Shown here: one piece after another, positions 1 through 11,595 of the stretch | How positions within the stretch are numbered: the stretch's first letter is position 1 | Layout: the number at the start of each line of letters is the position of its first letter | Assembly: GCF_933208495.1 (NCBI RefSeq) | Contig: NZ_CAKOET010000008.1 | Span: 1-54,379, forward strand | Length of the DNA stretch: 54,379 bases | Direction of reading: 5' to 3' | From: Convivina praedatoris | Lineage (GTDB): Bacteria; Bacillota; Bacilli; Lactobacillales; Lactobacillaceae | Program-made: the position numbers and the translations under genes | Notes under the pieces: model-generated | Database searches by the model: none | What the model was told of the DNA's origin: nothing | Seen by the model: the letters and a program-made list of their open reading frames with translations, nothing else

Positions 1-13
1 GCTTATTCTCGCT

Positions 14-100
14 TGTCAACAACAACTTTTTTAAGTTGTTCATCTCGCTCGCCTCGCAACAGAACTTTATTACTATACCAAGTTTCTTTTTACTTCGCAA
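14..100 (-). promoter_or_regulatory. Tandem strong promoters reading left out of the window (probable rRNA operon)
   Basis: Read on the minus strand, TTGCGA (100-95) and TATAGT (77-72) are separated by exactly 17 nt. A second, consensus TTGACA follows at 19-14, with its -10 beyond the window edge. Tandem near-consensus promoters are typical of stable-RNA operons, and in Bacillus an rRNA operon lies directly downstream of gyrA in the same direction, so an rrn operon to the left is my inference. A perfect 8-bp inverted repeat (21-28/33-40) lies between the two promoters. I see no coding sequence in 1-305. Confidence 0.55.
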
Positions 101-308
101 GCTCTTTTTTAGGGGAGGTTTTTAGATTCTTTTATCACAATTCGAAAATAACGTAAAAACTTTAAAGAGTACCATATAGGCAAGTTTTTGTAGCATTACA
201 ATAATAATTCACATTAAAATCAAACCTTTTTTGATTAGTACATGTGATAAGATCTACATTTGTTCGTAATATAATTCGTCAGCTTAAACGTTTGGAGAGA
301 AAAACTTG

Positions 309-1064
309 ATGATTAACCAATTACTAACTGAATCAATTGTAACTGTTGATTCAGACAAACCACCGGTATTCGTACACATATTATTACTATTACTGCTCAT
401 AGTACTTATTGATATTATCACTTATCGACATTTACGCAATGAACTTGCTAAAAAGAATAAGGAACTTAATGCTATCCATAATTATATCAATCAGTTAGAA
501 CCGAATTTAGCGCATTATCGAAATCTACGGCACGATTGCAAGAATATGCTCACAAGTATTGATTTAACTTTAAATAAGGATTTAGCACCCGAGATTCATC
601 AATTATCTGCAAAATTATTAAACAATTTAAAACATAAATATACCATTAAAAACTCTTTAGCCTTACATCAAATTCAAATTCCTGAAATTCGTAGTTTAAT
701 TTTAATGAATTGGTATGCTGCATCTAAGGCAGGAATCAACTTTGAAATCGGCATCATGACCGACTATTATTCGAGCCACTTTAATAGATCCAGTGATTTT
801 CATCAAATGTTAAATGCCCTGATTGGACATTGCTTAACTTTGGTGGCTGGCCAGCCAAGTCCTACAGTTGGGATTGGTTTTATGAGAGTTAAAAATCATG
901 AAAAAATTATCTTCACTGTTACTATTGAACGCAATCATGATTGCAATAGCAGATTTAACTCGTATATTGATAGATACTTGCGTCAACATCCTGAAGTTAC
1001 CCTATTAACTGAGCATCGAAGCCACAAACTCTTCTATATAATCGAAGCTGGGGATCAATTATGA
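309..1064 (+). CDS. Short AgrC/HPK10-like sensor histidine kinase, degenerate
   Basis: Membrane-bound sensor kinase of the peptide-pheromone (HPK10) type. It has one hydrophobic segment (residues about 21-39), a coiled-coil-like linker, and the H-box RHDCKNML with its histidine near residue 75. At about 251 aa it is much shorter than usual AgrC kinases (about 430 aa) and lacks their multi-span sensor domain. The ATP-binding part is eroded: where the N-box should be there is only NALIGHCLTL, and I see no GxGL box. A TTG at 306 precedes the ATG, and either fits the upstream GGAGAGA. It overlaps the next gene by 4 nt (ATGA), so the pair is translationally coupled. No pheromone gene is visible nearby. 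Confidence 0.75.
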   Translation: MINQLLTESIVTVDSDKPPVFVHILLLLLLIVLIDIITYRHLRNELAKKNKELNAIHNYINQLEPNLAHYRNLRHDCKNMLTSIDLTLNKDLAPEIHQLSAKLLNNLKHKYTIKNSLALHQIQIPEIRSLILMNWYAASKAGINFEIGIMTDYYSSHFNRSSDFHQMLNALIGHCLTLVAGQPSPTVGIGFMRVKNHEKIIFTVTIERNHDCNSRFNSYIDRYLRQHPEVTLLTEHRSHKLFYIIEAGDQL

Positions 1065-1765
1065 ATTATTTCCTACTAGAAGATAATAAAATTCATCAGC
1101 GGTTTATTAAAAACTTGGTGTCCAATATTCAGATTTTTAATAAGCCACAAGATTTGCTTAAACGTGTTCATACTTTAAAAAGCAACTCGGCAAATATTTT
1201 TATTTTAGACCTTGAACTTGGTAACATGCCAAAAGCTGGTATTCTAACTGCCAATTTCATTCGCCAAGCCGATCCACATGCTCAAATTATTATTTTTACC
1301 AGTCATAGCGATCTTACTTCACTTTGTTTTGAATATCATTTAAGTGTTTTAGACTATATTTATAAAGGCGATGCACAAAATAAAATTCAGCAGCGCTTAC
1401 TTGCTAGCTTAAAGAAAGCGCAAAATAATTTGCAGCGTTTAATTGAAGTTCAAGAGATACCAATTAAACTACCAAATGGTAGTCGTTTTCATAAAGTAGA
1501 TTTAAATAATATTCTTTTTATTGCCAGTGAAAAAGGTACCCATTATTTGGAAATTCATGGCTTCAAAAGTTTAACTAAGATAAGAGCTAATCTAAAAGAT
1601 ATCCCTTCAATTCATAATCACCTTATCCAAGTCCACGCTGCTTACTGTATTAATAGTAAGCATATTCAAAGCTATAGCGCCAAAGACCATCATCTAACAT
1701 TAAAAAATGGCATTCGCTTGCCAGTCTCACGCCCCTTTAATCAGATTGTCCGTCAATTGCTTTGA
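1061..1765 (+). CDS. AgrA-type response regulator with LytTR DNA-binding domain
   Basis: Cytoplasmic response regulator of 234 aa. The receiver domain (about 1-120) has the acidic pair E7/D8 and the phospho-acceptor D50 in FILDLELG. The LytTR domain (about 130-234) contains FIASEKGTHYLEI and a C-terminal stretch ending LPVSRPFNQIVRQLL. LytTR regulators bind paired direct repeats upstream of bacteriocin or virulence operons; I could not find a convincing pair in this window. It is coupled to the kinase by an ATGA overlap and closed by a shared terminator with gyrA. The receiver looks intact although its kinase partner looks eroded. Confidence 0.85.
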   Translation: MNYFLLEDNKIHQRFIKNLVSNIQIFNKPQDLLKRVHTLKSNSANIFILDLELGNMPKAGILTANFIRQADPHAQIIIFTSHSDLTSLCFEYHLSVLDYIYKGDAQNKIQQRLLASLKKAQNNLQRLIEVQEIPIKLPNGSRFHKVDLNNILFIASEKGTHYLEIHGFKSLTKIRANLKDIPSIHNHLIQVHAAYCINSKHIQSYSAKDHHLTLKNGIRLPVSRPFNQIVRQLL

Positions 1766-1766
1766 T

Positions 1767-1808
1767 AATAAAAACAGCGTCCCTTTAAATCGGGACGCTG
1801 TTTTTATT
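1767..1808. terminator. Bidirectional intrinsic terminator
   Basis: Long stem with GTCCC (1779-1783) pairing GGGAC (1792-1796), extended outward through ACAGC/GCTGT and flanked by A-run and T-run. It separates the convergent response regulator gene and gyrA. Confidence 0.9.
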
Positions 1809-1814
1809 ATGAAT

Positions 1815-4355
1815 TTATTCTTTAGTATCTTCTTGAGCACGATTCAGTAATTGTTCTACTTGACCCATAGCTTCATGATTTTGATCAGATAAATCAGTCT
1901 GATTGTCAGATTTTTCATCCATAGCCGGCGCTATTTTGGTTAATGTGGCTACCTTAGAGCCATCTTCTAATCGAATCAAACGTACTCCTTGAGTAGCACG
2001 TCCGGTTTCGCTCACCGTATCAACGCCAAATCGAATCATTACCCCCTGATCGGTGGTTACCATGATATCTTCATCCCCATTAACGGGAACCATGGCTGCT
2101 AATGGTCCATTCTTTTCGGTGACAGTAGCCGTTTTAATTCCTTTACCACCACGACCCTTAACTGGGTACTGATTGGCTGGCGTCTGTTTTCCATATCCCT
2201 TTTCCGTAATGACTAATACCTTACTATCGGGATTTAGAATACCTGCGCCAATAACAAAGTCATCTTCACGCAAACGAATACCACGTACCCCTGCGGCCGA
2301 TCGGCCCATAACCCGGACTGTATCTTCAGCAAAGGTGGTTGAATAACCAGTATACGTTGCAATCAATACGTTTTGCTGACCATTAGTAATCAACACATTC
2401 AACACTTCATCACCATCACGAAGAGTCAAAGCTTTCAGCCCATTGGTTCTGATATTTTCAAATTCAGAAACAGCCGTGCGCTTCACCACTCCTTGACGAG
2501 TAACAAAGAATAATTGGTCTGGACTTTGACTTACTTGGCCAGCAACCTTAATGACGGTTTGAATTTTTTCGTCACCTTCAAAATTCAACAGATTAACGAC
2601 CGGAATTCCCTTAGCCTGGCGGCCATATTCGGGTACTTCATAGCCTTTCATCCGATAAACTTTCCCCTTATTAGTAAAGAAGAATAACGAATCATGTGTT
2701 GAAGTAAAGACCATCTGATCAACAAAGTCTTCATCATTAACATTCATTCCCTGAACACCACGGCCACCACGGTTTTGCGCCTTAAATTCACTAGCGGCCA
2801 CGCGCTTAATGTAGCCATTGCGGGTTAAGGTAATAATCACATCTTCTTGCTCAATTAAGTCTTCATCTTCAATGCTAGTTACATCCCCAACCTGCAGTTC
2901 AGTACGCCTTTCATCCCCGAAACGATTTTGAATGTCCAATAATTCATCATAAATTAAGCGATCAATTCGCTCTTCATGGGCCAAAATATCCTTTAAATCA
3001 AGAATTAAAGCGACTAGCTTTTGGTATTCATCCTCTAATCGGTCACGTTCCAAGCCAGTCAAACGAACTAGACGCATGTCCAAAATGGCCTGCGCTTGTT
3101 TATCCGATAGAGAATAACCATTAATTAAACGATCTTTGGCTTCGTCAGAAGTTTTCGAAGAACGAATGATGTTAATAATGGCATCAATGTGATCAAGCGC
3201 AATCCGCAATCCTTCTAGGATATGCTCACGGGCTTGGGCTTTATTGAGTTCAAAGACGGTCCGTCGCCGGATAACTTCTCGTTGATGCTCCAAATAAGCC
3301 ACTAAAATCTGCTTTAAACTCAATGTTTTTGGCGCACCATGATCGATGGCCAGCATGTTGAAACCAAAACTAGTTTGCAACAAAGTCTGCTTATAGAGAT
3401 TATTTAAAATAACACTGGCCGAAGTATCACGACGTACGTCGATTGAAATCCTTAGACCATCACGGTCAGATTCATCTTGAATGGCAGTAATTCCATCAAT
3501 TTTTTTATCACGAACTAATTCAGAGATTCGTTCAATCAAACGGGCCTTATTAACTGCATATGGCAGCTCCGTAACAATAATTTGTTCGCGGCCATTTTTA
3601 AGTTGCTCGATATCGACCTTAGCTCGAATCATAATCGTGCCACGGCCAGTTTCATAGGCTCGTCGGATACCCGACTTCCCCATAACGATTCCCCCAGTTG
3701 GAAAATCTGGTCCGGGTAAGGCTTCCATTAAATCAGCAGTGGTGGCATTCGGATTTTGCATCAAAATATGCAAGGCCGAAATAACTTCGCCTAAATTGTG
3801 GGTCGGAATATTTGTTGTCATTCCCACCGCAATTCCAGTTGCCCCGTTGACCAACAGATTAGGTATTCGAGCCGGCAATACTTTTGGCTCACGTTCCTCA
3901 CCATCATAATTTGGTACAAAGTCCACGGTATTTTTGTTTAAGTCTCGCACCATTTCCATGGCAACCTTACTTAAACGGGCCTCAGTATACCGCATTGCCG
4001 CAGCACCATCACCATCAACAGAACCAAAGTTTCCATGACCATCCACTAACATATAACGATATGAAAATGGCTGAGCCATACGAACCATTGATTCATAAAT
4101 GGCTGAATCACCGTGTGGATGGTACTTTCCCATAACATCCCCAACAATACGGGCTGATTTTTTATGAGGCTTATCAGGGGTATTTCCCTGCTCAATCATT
4201 GAGTATAAAATTCGTCGATGAACTGGTTTTAACCCATCACGAACATCCGGTAAAGCCCGAGCCACGATTACTGACATGGCATAGGACAAGAAAGATGTCT
4301 TCATTTGTTCTGACAAATGGATATCCCGAATTCGACTGTCGTGTTCTTCTGTCAT
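1815..4355 (-). CDS. gyrA: DNA gyrase subunit A
   Basis: Breakage-reunion subunit of gyrase, the A2B2 enzyme that introduces negative supercoils using ATP. The 846 residues include the N-terminal winged-helix/tower region with [16 protein letters not shown] and the catalytic tyrosine Y123 in [12 protein letters not shown]-terminal beta-pinwheel follows, with GQRGRGGKG-type boxes visible as [11 protein letters not shown] and VKGRGGKGI. Quinolone-determining residues are S84 and E88 ([12 protein letters not shown]), the usual susceptible state in Gram-positives. Start ATG is preceded by GGAG. It lies 36 nt downstream of gyrB in the yaaA-recF-gyrB-gyrA run and ends at the bidirectional terminator. 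Confidence 0.98.
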   Translation of the reverse strand: MTEEHDSRIRDIHLSEQMKTSFLSYAMSVIVARALPDVRDGLKPVHRRILYSMIEQGNTPDKPHKKSARIVGDVMGKYHPHGDSAIYESMVRMAQPFSYRYMLVDGHGNFGSVDGDGAAAMRYTEARLSKVAMEMVRDLNKNTVDFVPNYDGEEREPKVLPARIPNLLVNGATGIAVGMTTNIPTHNLGEVISALHILMQNPNATTADLMEALPGPDFPTGGIVMGKSGIRRAYETGRGTIMIRAKVDIEQLKNGREQIIVTELPYAVNKARLIERISELVRDKKIDGITAIQDESDRDGLRISIDVRRDTSASVILNNLYKQTLLQTSFGFNMLAIDHGAPKTLSLKQILVAYLEHQREVIRRRTVFELNKAQAREHILEGLRIALDHIDAIINIIRSSKTSDEAKDRLINGYSLSDKQAQAILDMRLVRLTGLERDRLEDEYQKLVALILDLKDILAHEERIDRLIYDELLDIQNRFGDERRTELQVGDVTSIEDEDLIEQEDVIITLTRNGYIKRVAASEFKAQNRGGRGVQGMNVNDEDFVDQMVFTSTHDSLFFFTNKGKVYRMKGYEVPEYGRQAKGIPVVNLLNFEGDEKIQTVIKVAGQVSQSPDQLFFVTRQGVVKRTAVSEFENIRTNGLKALTLRDGDEVLNVLITNGQQNVLIATYTGYSTTFAEDTVRVMGRSAAGVRGIRLREDDFVIGAGILNPDSKVLVITEKGYGKQTPANQYPVKGRGGKGIKTATVTEKNGPLAAMVPVNGDEDIMVTTDQGVMIRFGVDTVSETGRATQGVRLIRLEDGSKVATLTKIAPAMDEKSDNQTDLSDQNHEAMGQVEQLLNRAQEDTKE

Positions 4356-4391
4356 AGTCTCCTACTCTCCGTAAACTCCACTTACTCAGTT

Positions 4392-6434
<2,043 letters not shown>

Positions 6435-6455
6435 TCAACTAACGCGATTGACCGG

Positions 6456-7592
6456 TCAGTACAAATGACCACTTTCTTTAACCTGAACTTGACCAGCTTT
6501 AATCTCAAAAATTTTTGGCTGCTCAATTAGCTGGCGGGTAACCTCACTCAAGGTAGGCGTGGTGATAAAGGTTTGCACTTTATTTTGAATGGCCATTAAT
6601 AAGTGGGTTTGCCGGCTAGCATCTAACTCGCTTAAGACATCATCTAGTAACAAAACTGGATATTCTCCAGTTTCTTCTTGCATTAGGTCAATTTCGGCTA
6701 GTTTCAGGGCTAACGCTGCTGTGCGCTGCTGTCCTTGCGAGCCATACAAAGAAACATCATTTTGATTAATCAAAATCTTAAAATTATCACGATGGGGACC
6801 CACTAAAGTAGTTCCCTGTATGATTTCTCGCTTAGCTTGACGCTGCAAGGCCTGAGTAAAATTAGCTTCGATAGCAGCAACTTCCTCAATTACGTTTACC
6901 AAAGGAACATTGCTTTGGTAAATCAAGGACAGTTCCTCACTTTGATTGGAAATTTCAGCATGAATCGGTTGGGCTATTTCACCTAATTTTTGAATAAAGT
7001 GCTGTCTAGCGCGAATAACCTGAGTGCCAAATTGAATCAATTGTTCAGTCAAAACGTCTAAAAAAACCATGTCACTACTTTTTTTAGCTTGTATTTGTTT
7101 CAAGTAAGTGTTTCGTTCTTTTAGTACCTTGCGATACTGGCTAACTTGAGACAAATAGCTAACATTCATCTGCCCGAATTCCATGTCAATGAAACGACGA
7201 CGTACACTCGGCGCACCTTTCACAAGTTCTAAGTCCTCAGGGGCAAACAAAATTACATTTAATTGGCCAATGTAGCTGGACAGACGGCTTTGATCTAAGT
7301 GATTAACACGAGCCTGCTTTCCTTTACGACTAAACTGCAAAGAAATCGGCGTAGTCCCCAACCGATTTTGCACTCGGCCACTAATTTTTGCCTTGGACTG
7401 CCCCCACTCAATTAAATCTTGGTCATTATTACTACGATGTGATCGTGCCAAGGCTAATACATAAATACTTTCCAGTAGATTGGTTTTCCCCTGAGCATTT
7501 TGACCTAGAAAAATATTGACACCAGATTGAAAGTCCAATTTCACCTGATCATAGTTACGAAAGTGGCTTAATTGTAATTCCTTTAGCTCCAC
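6456..7592 (-). CDS. recF: RecF recombination/replication repair ATPase
   Basis: SMC-like ATPase that helps load RecA at single-strand gaps (RecFOR pathway). It has 378 residues with the N-terminal HFRNYD signature, Walker [14 protein letters not shown], and a Walker B/signature region [11 protein letters not shown] near the C-terminus. The start is a GTG at 7592, overlapping the end of yaaA by 10 nt, so translation is probably coupled. Order and orientation match the classic dnaN-yaaA-recF-gyrB block. Confidence 0.96.
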   Translation of the reverse strand: MELKELQLSHFRNYDQVKLDFQSGVNIFLGQNAQGKTNLLESIYVLALARSHRSNNDQDLIEWGQSKAKISGRVQNRLGTTPISLQFSRKGKQARVNHLDQSRLSSYIGQLNVILFAPEDLELVKGAPSVRRRFIDMEFGQMNVSYLSQVSQYRKVLKERNTYLKQIQAKKSSDMVFLDVLTEQLIQFGTQVIRARQHFIQKLGEIAQPIHAEISNQSEELSLIYQSNVPLVNVIEEVAAIEANFTQALQRQAKREIIQGTTLVGPHRDNFKILINQNDVSLYGSQGQQRTAALALKLAEIDLMQEETGEYPVLLLDDVLSELDASRQTHLLMAIQNKVQTFITTPTLSEVTRQLIEQPKIFEIKAGQVQVKESGHLY

Positions 7593-7918
7593 GAAGCCGG
7601 ACCTTTAGGTTGTTTAGGATGCTTATTGTTACGGCTTGATGGCTGGTATTTTCGCAAGATTTCTTGCTGCTCAGCCTTTTCTCGCAGCTGCTCTTTTGAA
7701 AAATTCCCTGCTACTATTTGGTAAATGTCCGCGCCAATCGTTACCTGATCACCTGGACGCAATTTTTTCCCGCGTCGTTGCTCGCTAACTCCGTTCAACT
7801 CAACGACATGATCGGCTAAATAGTACTTGGCCTGCCCACCGGACTCGATAATATTTTCTGATTTTAGCAATTGAGCTAATGTTATGTACTCACCTGTAAT
7901 AGGAATCGTAATTGCCAT
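7583..7918 (-). CDS. yaaA: S4-domain RNA-binding protein YaaA
   Basis: Small S4-like RNA-binding protein (111 aa) always found between dnaN and recF in Firmicutes. The S4 motif spans about residues 14-65 ([20 protein letters not shown], then [10 protein letters not shown]). The remainder is a charged tail rich in lysine and proline. Its exact role is unknown; ribosome or RNA binding is inferred from the domain. The start is secure, with GGAGGAG 10 nt upstream. It is the first gene of the recF-gyrB-gyrA unit because dnaN ends in its own terminator. Confidence 0.93.
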   Translation of the reverse strand: MAITIPITGEYITLAQLLKSENIIESGGQAKYYLADHVVELNGVSEQRRGKKLRPGDQVTIGADIYQIVAGNFSKEQLREKAEQQEILRKYQPSSRNNKHPKQPKGPASWS

Positions 7919-7955
7919 GAAGTTACTCCTCCAAAGATTAATCAGTTACGCTTCT

Positions 7956-7964
7956 ATTATAACA
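7956..7964 (-). promoter_or_regulatory. Extended -10 promoter for yaaA-recF-gyrBA
   Basis: Minus-strand TGTTATAAT, a perfect TATAAT with an upstream TGn extension, about 40 nt before the yaaA ATG. No good -35 lies 17 nt upstream, which is normal for extended -10 promoters. The rest of 7965-8097 shows only two similar T-rich stretches (AATGGTTTTTT) and no gene. Confidence 0.6.
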
Positions 7965-8097
7965 TTCTTTTGAAAATAAAGCCCTGAAGGTGCCTAAAAT
8001 GGTTTTTTGTTCTAGCTAATGGTTTTTTATTAATTTTAGTTAAAATTCAAAGAAAGCAAATTAGAGTCCTTTGCTTCCTAGTGCAAGTTGTTGAAAT

Positions 8098-8129
8098 AAA
8101 AAAGCCTGCTCAAATGAGCAGGCTTTTTT
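8098..8129 (-). terminator. Intrinsic terminator of dnaA-dnaN
   Basis: AAAAAGCCTGCTCA / TGAGCAGGCTTTTTT perfect stem with a 2-nt loop core. Its left arm overlaps the region immediately after the dnaN stop, separating dnaN from yaaA. Confidence 0.9.
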
Positions 8130-9261
8130 AAAAAGTTCGAACCGGTGTGATTAGCTGTAATTGTTTATTATCAGTTTCCCCTTCTGGAATAATAATAAAC
8201 GGCCGCAAATTAGTTGTGAATTTTAATTCCACTGTTTTACCATTTAGAACTCTTAAAGCATCGCGGACATAATCGGGATTAAAGGAAATATCCAAATCTT
8301 CACCTACAACACTTTTAACCGGTAAAGTCTCTTTAACTTGACCAATTTCTTGTGAGTTACCACTTAATTCGGCTTTACCCTGACTCAAAAGTAGTTGTAC
8401 CACGTTGTTTCGACTTTCATGACTCAATAGACTAGCACGATCAATAGCACCTAACAAATGTGTCGCATCAATTTTCATCTCAGTTGCACTTTCGCTAGGA
8501 ATTAAGCGATCAGTTTCTGGGTAATTTCCTTCCAATAGGCGGGAATAAAAACTCGTATGATCTAAATCAAAGACAGCTTGATTAGTAGCTAACTTAATAT
8601 CAACCCGATCTTGTCCTTCTAATAATGGCTGTAACTCATTGAATGATTTAGCTGGAATAATAACATCTGCGTTCACCGTTGTTTCTGTACCCGTTAAAGT
8701 CACGATCCGTTGGGATAGACGGTGTGAATCAGTCGCAACAGCTTTCACACTATTGCCAGCTAATTCTAAGTGCATTCCAGTTAAAATTGGCCGACTTTCT
8801 TGACTTGAGGCCGAGATTTTAGTTTGACTAATTAACTCATTTAGTTGAGCTGCTGAAACTTTCAGACTTTGGATATCTTCCATTTCTGGTAAATGAGGAT
8901 AGTTTTGAACGTCTTGTCCATTGATATTAAATGATGCTGAACCAGAAGTAATTAAAGCCTGAAGTCCTTCTGTTGATAGGGTTAAATTTTCATCAGGTAA
9001 GTGTTTAATAATATTGGTAAAAAATGAAGCAGGTAATGTAATTCCACCAGTTTTTTGAATGTCTAATTGAGCACTGGTATCTGATTGGAGAATTCGCGTT
9101 TCAATAGAAATGTCGACATTAGAACCAGTTAAGATTAATTCATCTTGATTTAGGGTAATTTTAACGTTTGTCAAAATTGGAATAGTAGTTCGAGATGAAA
9201 TAGCCCGCATAACAATATTTAGGGCTTTGATGAATGTAGGACGATGAATTGAAAAATGCAT
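8128..9261 (-). CDS. dnaN: DNA polymerase III sliding clamp (beta)
   Basis: Ring-shaped processivity clamp for DNA polymerase III, a homodimer that slides on DNA. The 377 residues show the three repeated clamp folds, with conserved stretches MHFSIHRPTFIKALNIV at the N-terminus, ATDSHRLSQR in domain 2, and the C-terminal LITPVRTF that helps form the client-binding pocket. The start is supported by GGAGG upstream. It is downstream of dnaA, from which it is separated by a 177-nt spacer that is itself part of oriC. Confidence 0.98.
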   Translation of the reverse strand: MHFSIHRPTFIKALNIVMRAISSRTTIPILTNVKITLNQDELILTGSNVDISIETRILQSDTSAQLDIQKTGGITLPASFFTNIIKHLPDENLTLSTEGLQALITSGSASFNINGQDVQNYPHLPEMEDIQSLKVSAAQLNELISQTKISASSQESRPILTGMHLELAGNSVKAVATDSHRLSQRIVTLTGTETTVNADVIIPAKSFNELQPLLEGQDRVDIKLATNQAVFDLDHTSFYSRLLEGNYPETDRLIPSESATEMKIDATHLLGAIDRASLLSHESRNNVVQLLLSQGKAELSGNSQEIGQVKETLPVKSVVGEDLDISFNPDYVRDALRVLNGKTVELKFTTNLRPFIIIPEGETDNKQLQLITPVRTF

Positions 9262-9312
9262 GAGAAGCCTCCATTTATTTGGGATAGGTATTAATTTAAG
9301 TAAAGAATAAAA

Positions 9313-9432
9313 ATAATAGTAATAATAAGGGGTGTGGAACCTGTGGAAAAGTAAGGTGGCTCTTTAAGATTAAGAAATAGCGACGTTGATAAGCTTGGGG
9401 ATAAATCAGCTACTTATTAGATGTTATCCTCA
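9313..9432 (-). other. oriC part 2: DnaA boxes plus DnaA-trio-like unwinding element
   Basis: Read on the minus strand, two abutting DnaA-box variants, TTTTCCACA (9350-9342) and GGTTCCACA (9341-9333), run into a short C-rich spacer. A row of TTATTATTACTATTATT trinucleotides (9329-9313) follows. Box, GC-spacer and (TAN)n trinucleotides is the layout described for the B. subtilis basal unwinding system, where DnaA is fed from boxes onto the single strand. Further box variants, TTATCCCCA-like (9396-9404) and TTATCCTCA (9424-9432), lie closer to dnaA. Location between dnaA and dnaN supports the call. Confidence 0.75.
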
Positions 9433-9438
9433 GGAACT

Positions 9439-10809
9439 TTACTTGCCATTTTTGATCTCATTGGCCAAGTCTAATAATAACTCTTTAGTGCGTGGGTCGA
9501 TTTCGGCTTTTTCGGTAATTTTATTGGTAGCATGCAAAACTGAAGAATGATCTCTACCACCAAAGGCTCTCCCAATATCAGGAAGACTTTCATCGGTCAT
9601 TGTTCGTGTCAAATACATGGCTACGTGACGGGCATTAACCAAGTCTTTTTTACGGCTGGAACTTTTTAAATCGGCAACTGTTTGCATAAAGTAAGTTGCT
9701 ACGGTCTCTTGGATACGATCAACAGTGACTTTTTGGCCGCGATCGATATTTAAATCGTCTAGAATTTGCTGGGCAGTTTCTTTGGTTGCTGGCTTATTCA
9801 TGTAGCGAATTTTGGCTTCAAATTTATGGAAAGCCCCTTCTAGACTACGAACATTGGAATCGATATTTTCAGCAATTAATTCCAAAACATCATTTGGAAT
9901 TTCTAGATTATCGGCTGAACTAAGATTTTTTAAGATAGCTACTCGAGTTGGTAAGTCCGGCTTTTGAATATCCATTAAAATGCCGGCTTCAAACCGTGAT
10001 GTTAATCGGGTTTGTAAATCAGGAATGTCGGTTGGAATCCGATCCGAAGTCATAACAATCTGTTTACCATTTTTAGTGAGGGCATTAAAAGTATTAAAAA
10101 ATTCTTCTTGAACCTTTTCTTTACCGGACCAAAATTGAATATCATCAATTAGTAAGATATCTACCGACCGGTAGGTTTTTTTAAATGCTGCAGTAGCCCC
10201 ATCGACACTAGCTCGCAAGGAGTCAGTAAAGTCATTTAAAAAATCTTCAGCAGTTGCGTATTTAATCCTAGCTTGGGGGTTGGTTTTAGCATAGGAGTTC
10301 CCAATTGATTGCATTAAGTGGGTCTTCCCTAATCCGACACCTCCATATATTAAGTAGGGATTGTAAACTTTACCGGGTTGTTCGGCCACGGCTCGGGCTA
10401 CGGCATAGGCGTTTTCGTTCCCTGAACCGGTCACGAATTTTTCAAAGGTGAAATCAGGATCGAGATCCGATTCACGTGAAAATGGCACACTTTGCTCAGT
10501 GGTTATTGTCGGGGATGGCGTTACAACGGATTCAGTTAAGGTAGCTGATATTTGAAGATCCGGTTTAATAAAGATACCGTCTGTAATGTCTAGAGCAAAT
10601 TGAACAAAATCCATCGAATAAGCACTATTCCAGCGATTGATAATTTCAGAGGCTTCATCAACTGGCACTGATAGTCGTAAACTAGCGGCGGTTAATTCAA
10701 TTGGGGTTAATGGTTCTATATAAGCAGAAAAAGAGACAGTTCCAAGCTTTTGAAAAAAACGCGCTTGGATTTGGTTCCAGAGTTCTTCCTTAGTGATTGA
10801 TGCGGTCAC
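9439..10809 (-). CDS. dnaA: Chromosomal replication initiator DnaA
   Basis: AAA+ initiator that binds DnaA boxes, oligomerises and melts oriC. Domain I (residues 1-80) recruits partners and domain II is a short linker (about 90-115). Domain III carries Walker A GGVGLGKT (about 156-163), Walker B LLIDDIQF and the arginine-finger region. Domain IV ends with the DNA-binding signature GRDHSSVLHA. I choose GTG at 10809 (456 aa, usual length) because GGGAG lies 8 nt upstream. The open frame extends 18 codons further to an ATG with no ribosome site. Confidence 0.98.
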   Translation of the reverse strand: MTASITKEELWNQIQARFFQKLGTVSFSAYIEPLTPIELTAASLRLSVPVDEASEIINRWNSAYSMDFVQFALDITDGIFIKPDLQISATLTESVVTPSPTITTEQSVPFSRESDLDPDFTFEKFVTGSGNENAYAVARAVAEQPGKVYNPYLIYGGVGLGKTHLMQSIGNSYAKTNPQARIKYATAEDFLNDFTDSLRASVDGATAAFKKTYRSVDILLIDDIQFWSGKEKVQEEFFNTFNALTKNGKQIVMTSDRIPTDIPDLQTRLTSRFEAGILMDIQKPDLPTRVAILKNLSSADNLEIPNDVLELIAENIDSNVRSLEGAFHKFEAKIRYMNKPATKETAQQILDDLNIDRGQKVTVDRIQETVATYFMQTVADLKSSSRKKDLVNARHVAMYLTRTMTDESLPDIGRAFGGRDHSSVLHATNKITEKAEIDPRTKELLLDLANEIKNGK

Positions 10810-10892
10810 GAGCTTCTCCCATTGATTAGTTAAGTTAAATAAAAGTGTATATAGGTGACACAAAAAATTCCCAAAAAGAGGGCACTGTAGAT

Positions 10893-10932
10893 ATTATAGC
10901 AAAAAGATGTCCTAACAAACTAGTTTTCCACA
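10893..10932 (-). promoter_or_regulatory. Candidate dnaA promoter overlapped by a DnaA box
   Basis: Minus-strand TATAAT at 10898-10893 lies about 85 nt upstream of the dnaA start. The -35 region is weak. A DnaA box TTTTCCACA (10924-10932) overlaps the expected -35, which would allow autorepression, as is known for dnaA genes. The promoter position is inference. Confidence 0.45.
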
Positions 10933-11179
10933 GATGGAATTTTAGGGAGATTTTATCCCCAGTTGTTAAAAAAGAAAATAACAAGCCGTGTATAATTAGG
11001 GGAACAAATGTGTGGGTTATCCACATAGGCACAGAGTTATCCACTTTTTAAGACCACTTGTTACCGGTTATCTTAAATTTATAAACATTATCCACAGATT
11101 AGCTTTCCATACTTGTGGATATGTGGATAACTTTTGAATAAGGATGTTAAAAATAATTGTTATTTGTTTTTTATCCACA
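10924..11179. other. oriC part 1: cluster of DnaA boxes between dnaA and rpmH
   Basis: At least eight 9-mers match or nearly match TTATCCACA. Forward matches are at 10924 (TTTTCCACA), 10953 (TTATCCCCA), 11017 (perfect), 11037 (TTATCCACT), 11088 (perfect) and 11171 (perfect). Reverse matches are at 11114-11122 (ATATCCACA) and 11122-11130 (perfect). The surrounding AT-rich spacer between divergent dnaA and rpmH is the classical Firmicute origin. With the second part between dnaA and dnaN, the origin is bipartite. Confidence 0.92.
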
Positions 11180-11263
11180 CGCCTGTTTGTTGTTTTGCAT
11201 AAAACTGTTTATAACTTTTCTTCTTATTTATTGTCATTATCCCCTTCTTTCTGATTTAGATGC

Positions 11264-11292
11264 TTGTCACATCGGATATTTCATGATAGAAT
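11264..11292 (+). promoter_or_regulatory. rpmH promoter
   Basis: TTGTCA (11264-11269), 17-nt spacer, TAGAAT (11287-11292), followed by a 55-nt leader with GGAGGTG before rpmH. Confidence 0.75.
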
Positions 11293-11347
11293 TAACTTCG
11301 AATTGCAAGATTTTGCAGGTAAAAATCTGAATGGAGGTGAATGACAC

Positions 11348-11482
11348 ATGAAGCGTACATACCAACCTAAAAAACGTCATCGTGCACGTGTACACGGATT
11401 CCGTAAGCGTATGAGCACGAGCAACGGTCGTAAAGTATTGGCTCGCCGTCGTGCAAAGGGCCGTAAGGTGCTATCTGCCTAA
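11348..11482 (+). CDS. rpmH: 50S ribosomal protein L34
   Basis: A 44-residue, very basic ribosomal protein of the large subunit, beginning [20 protein letters not shown] and containing [19 protein letters not shown], the invariant L34 pattern. GGAGGTG lies 10 nt before the ATG. It is the first gene rightward from oriC, followed by an intrinsic hairpin and then rnpA, as in most Firmicutes. Confidence 0.98.
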   Translation: MKRTYQPKKRHRARVHGFRKRMSTSNGRKVLARRRAKGRKVLSA

Positions 11483-11484
11483 TG

Positions 11485-11518
11485 AGGTCGCTGCAACGCA
11501 GTGGCCTTTTTTATTTTT
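11485..11518 (+). terminator. Terminator/attenuator between rpmH and rnpA
   Basis: AGGTCGCTGC / GCAGTGGCCT stem (two G-T wobbles), 3-nt loop and a long T-rich tail. It would make rnpA expression lower than rpmH, since no clear separate rnpA promoter is visible. Confidence 0.8.
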
Positions 11519-11595
11519 TATTTTAATGAAAATGGGAAGATGAGTCGGTTTGAACAGCTATCAAATAGTGTACACGCAGATAGGAGCAGGTTTGG

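Noticed and set aside
10468-10483. Second parS-like palindrome inside dnaA (core TTCACGTGAA)
   Set aside because: The core matches but four of the outer consensus positions do not; probably coding coincidence.
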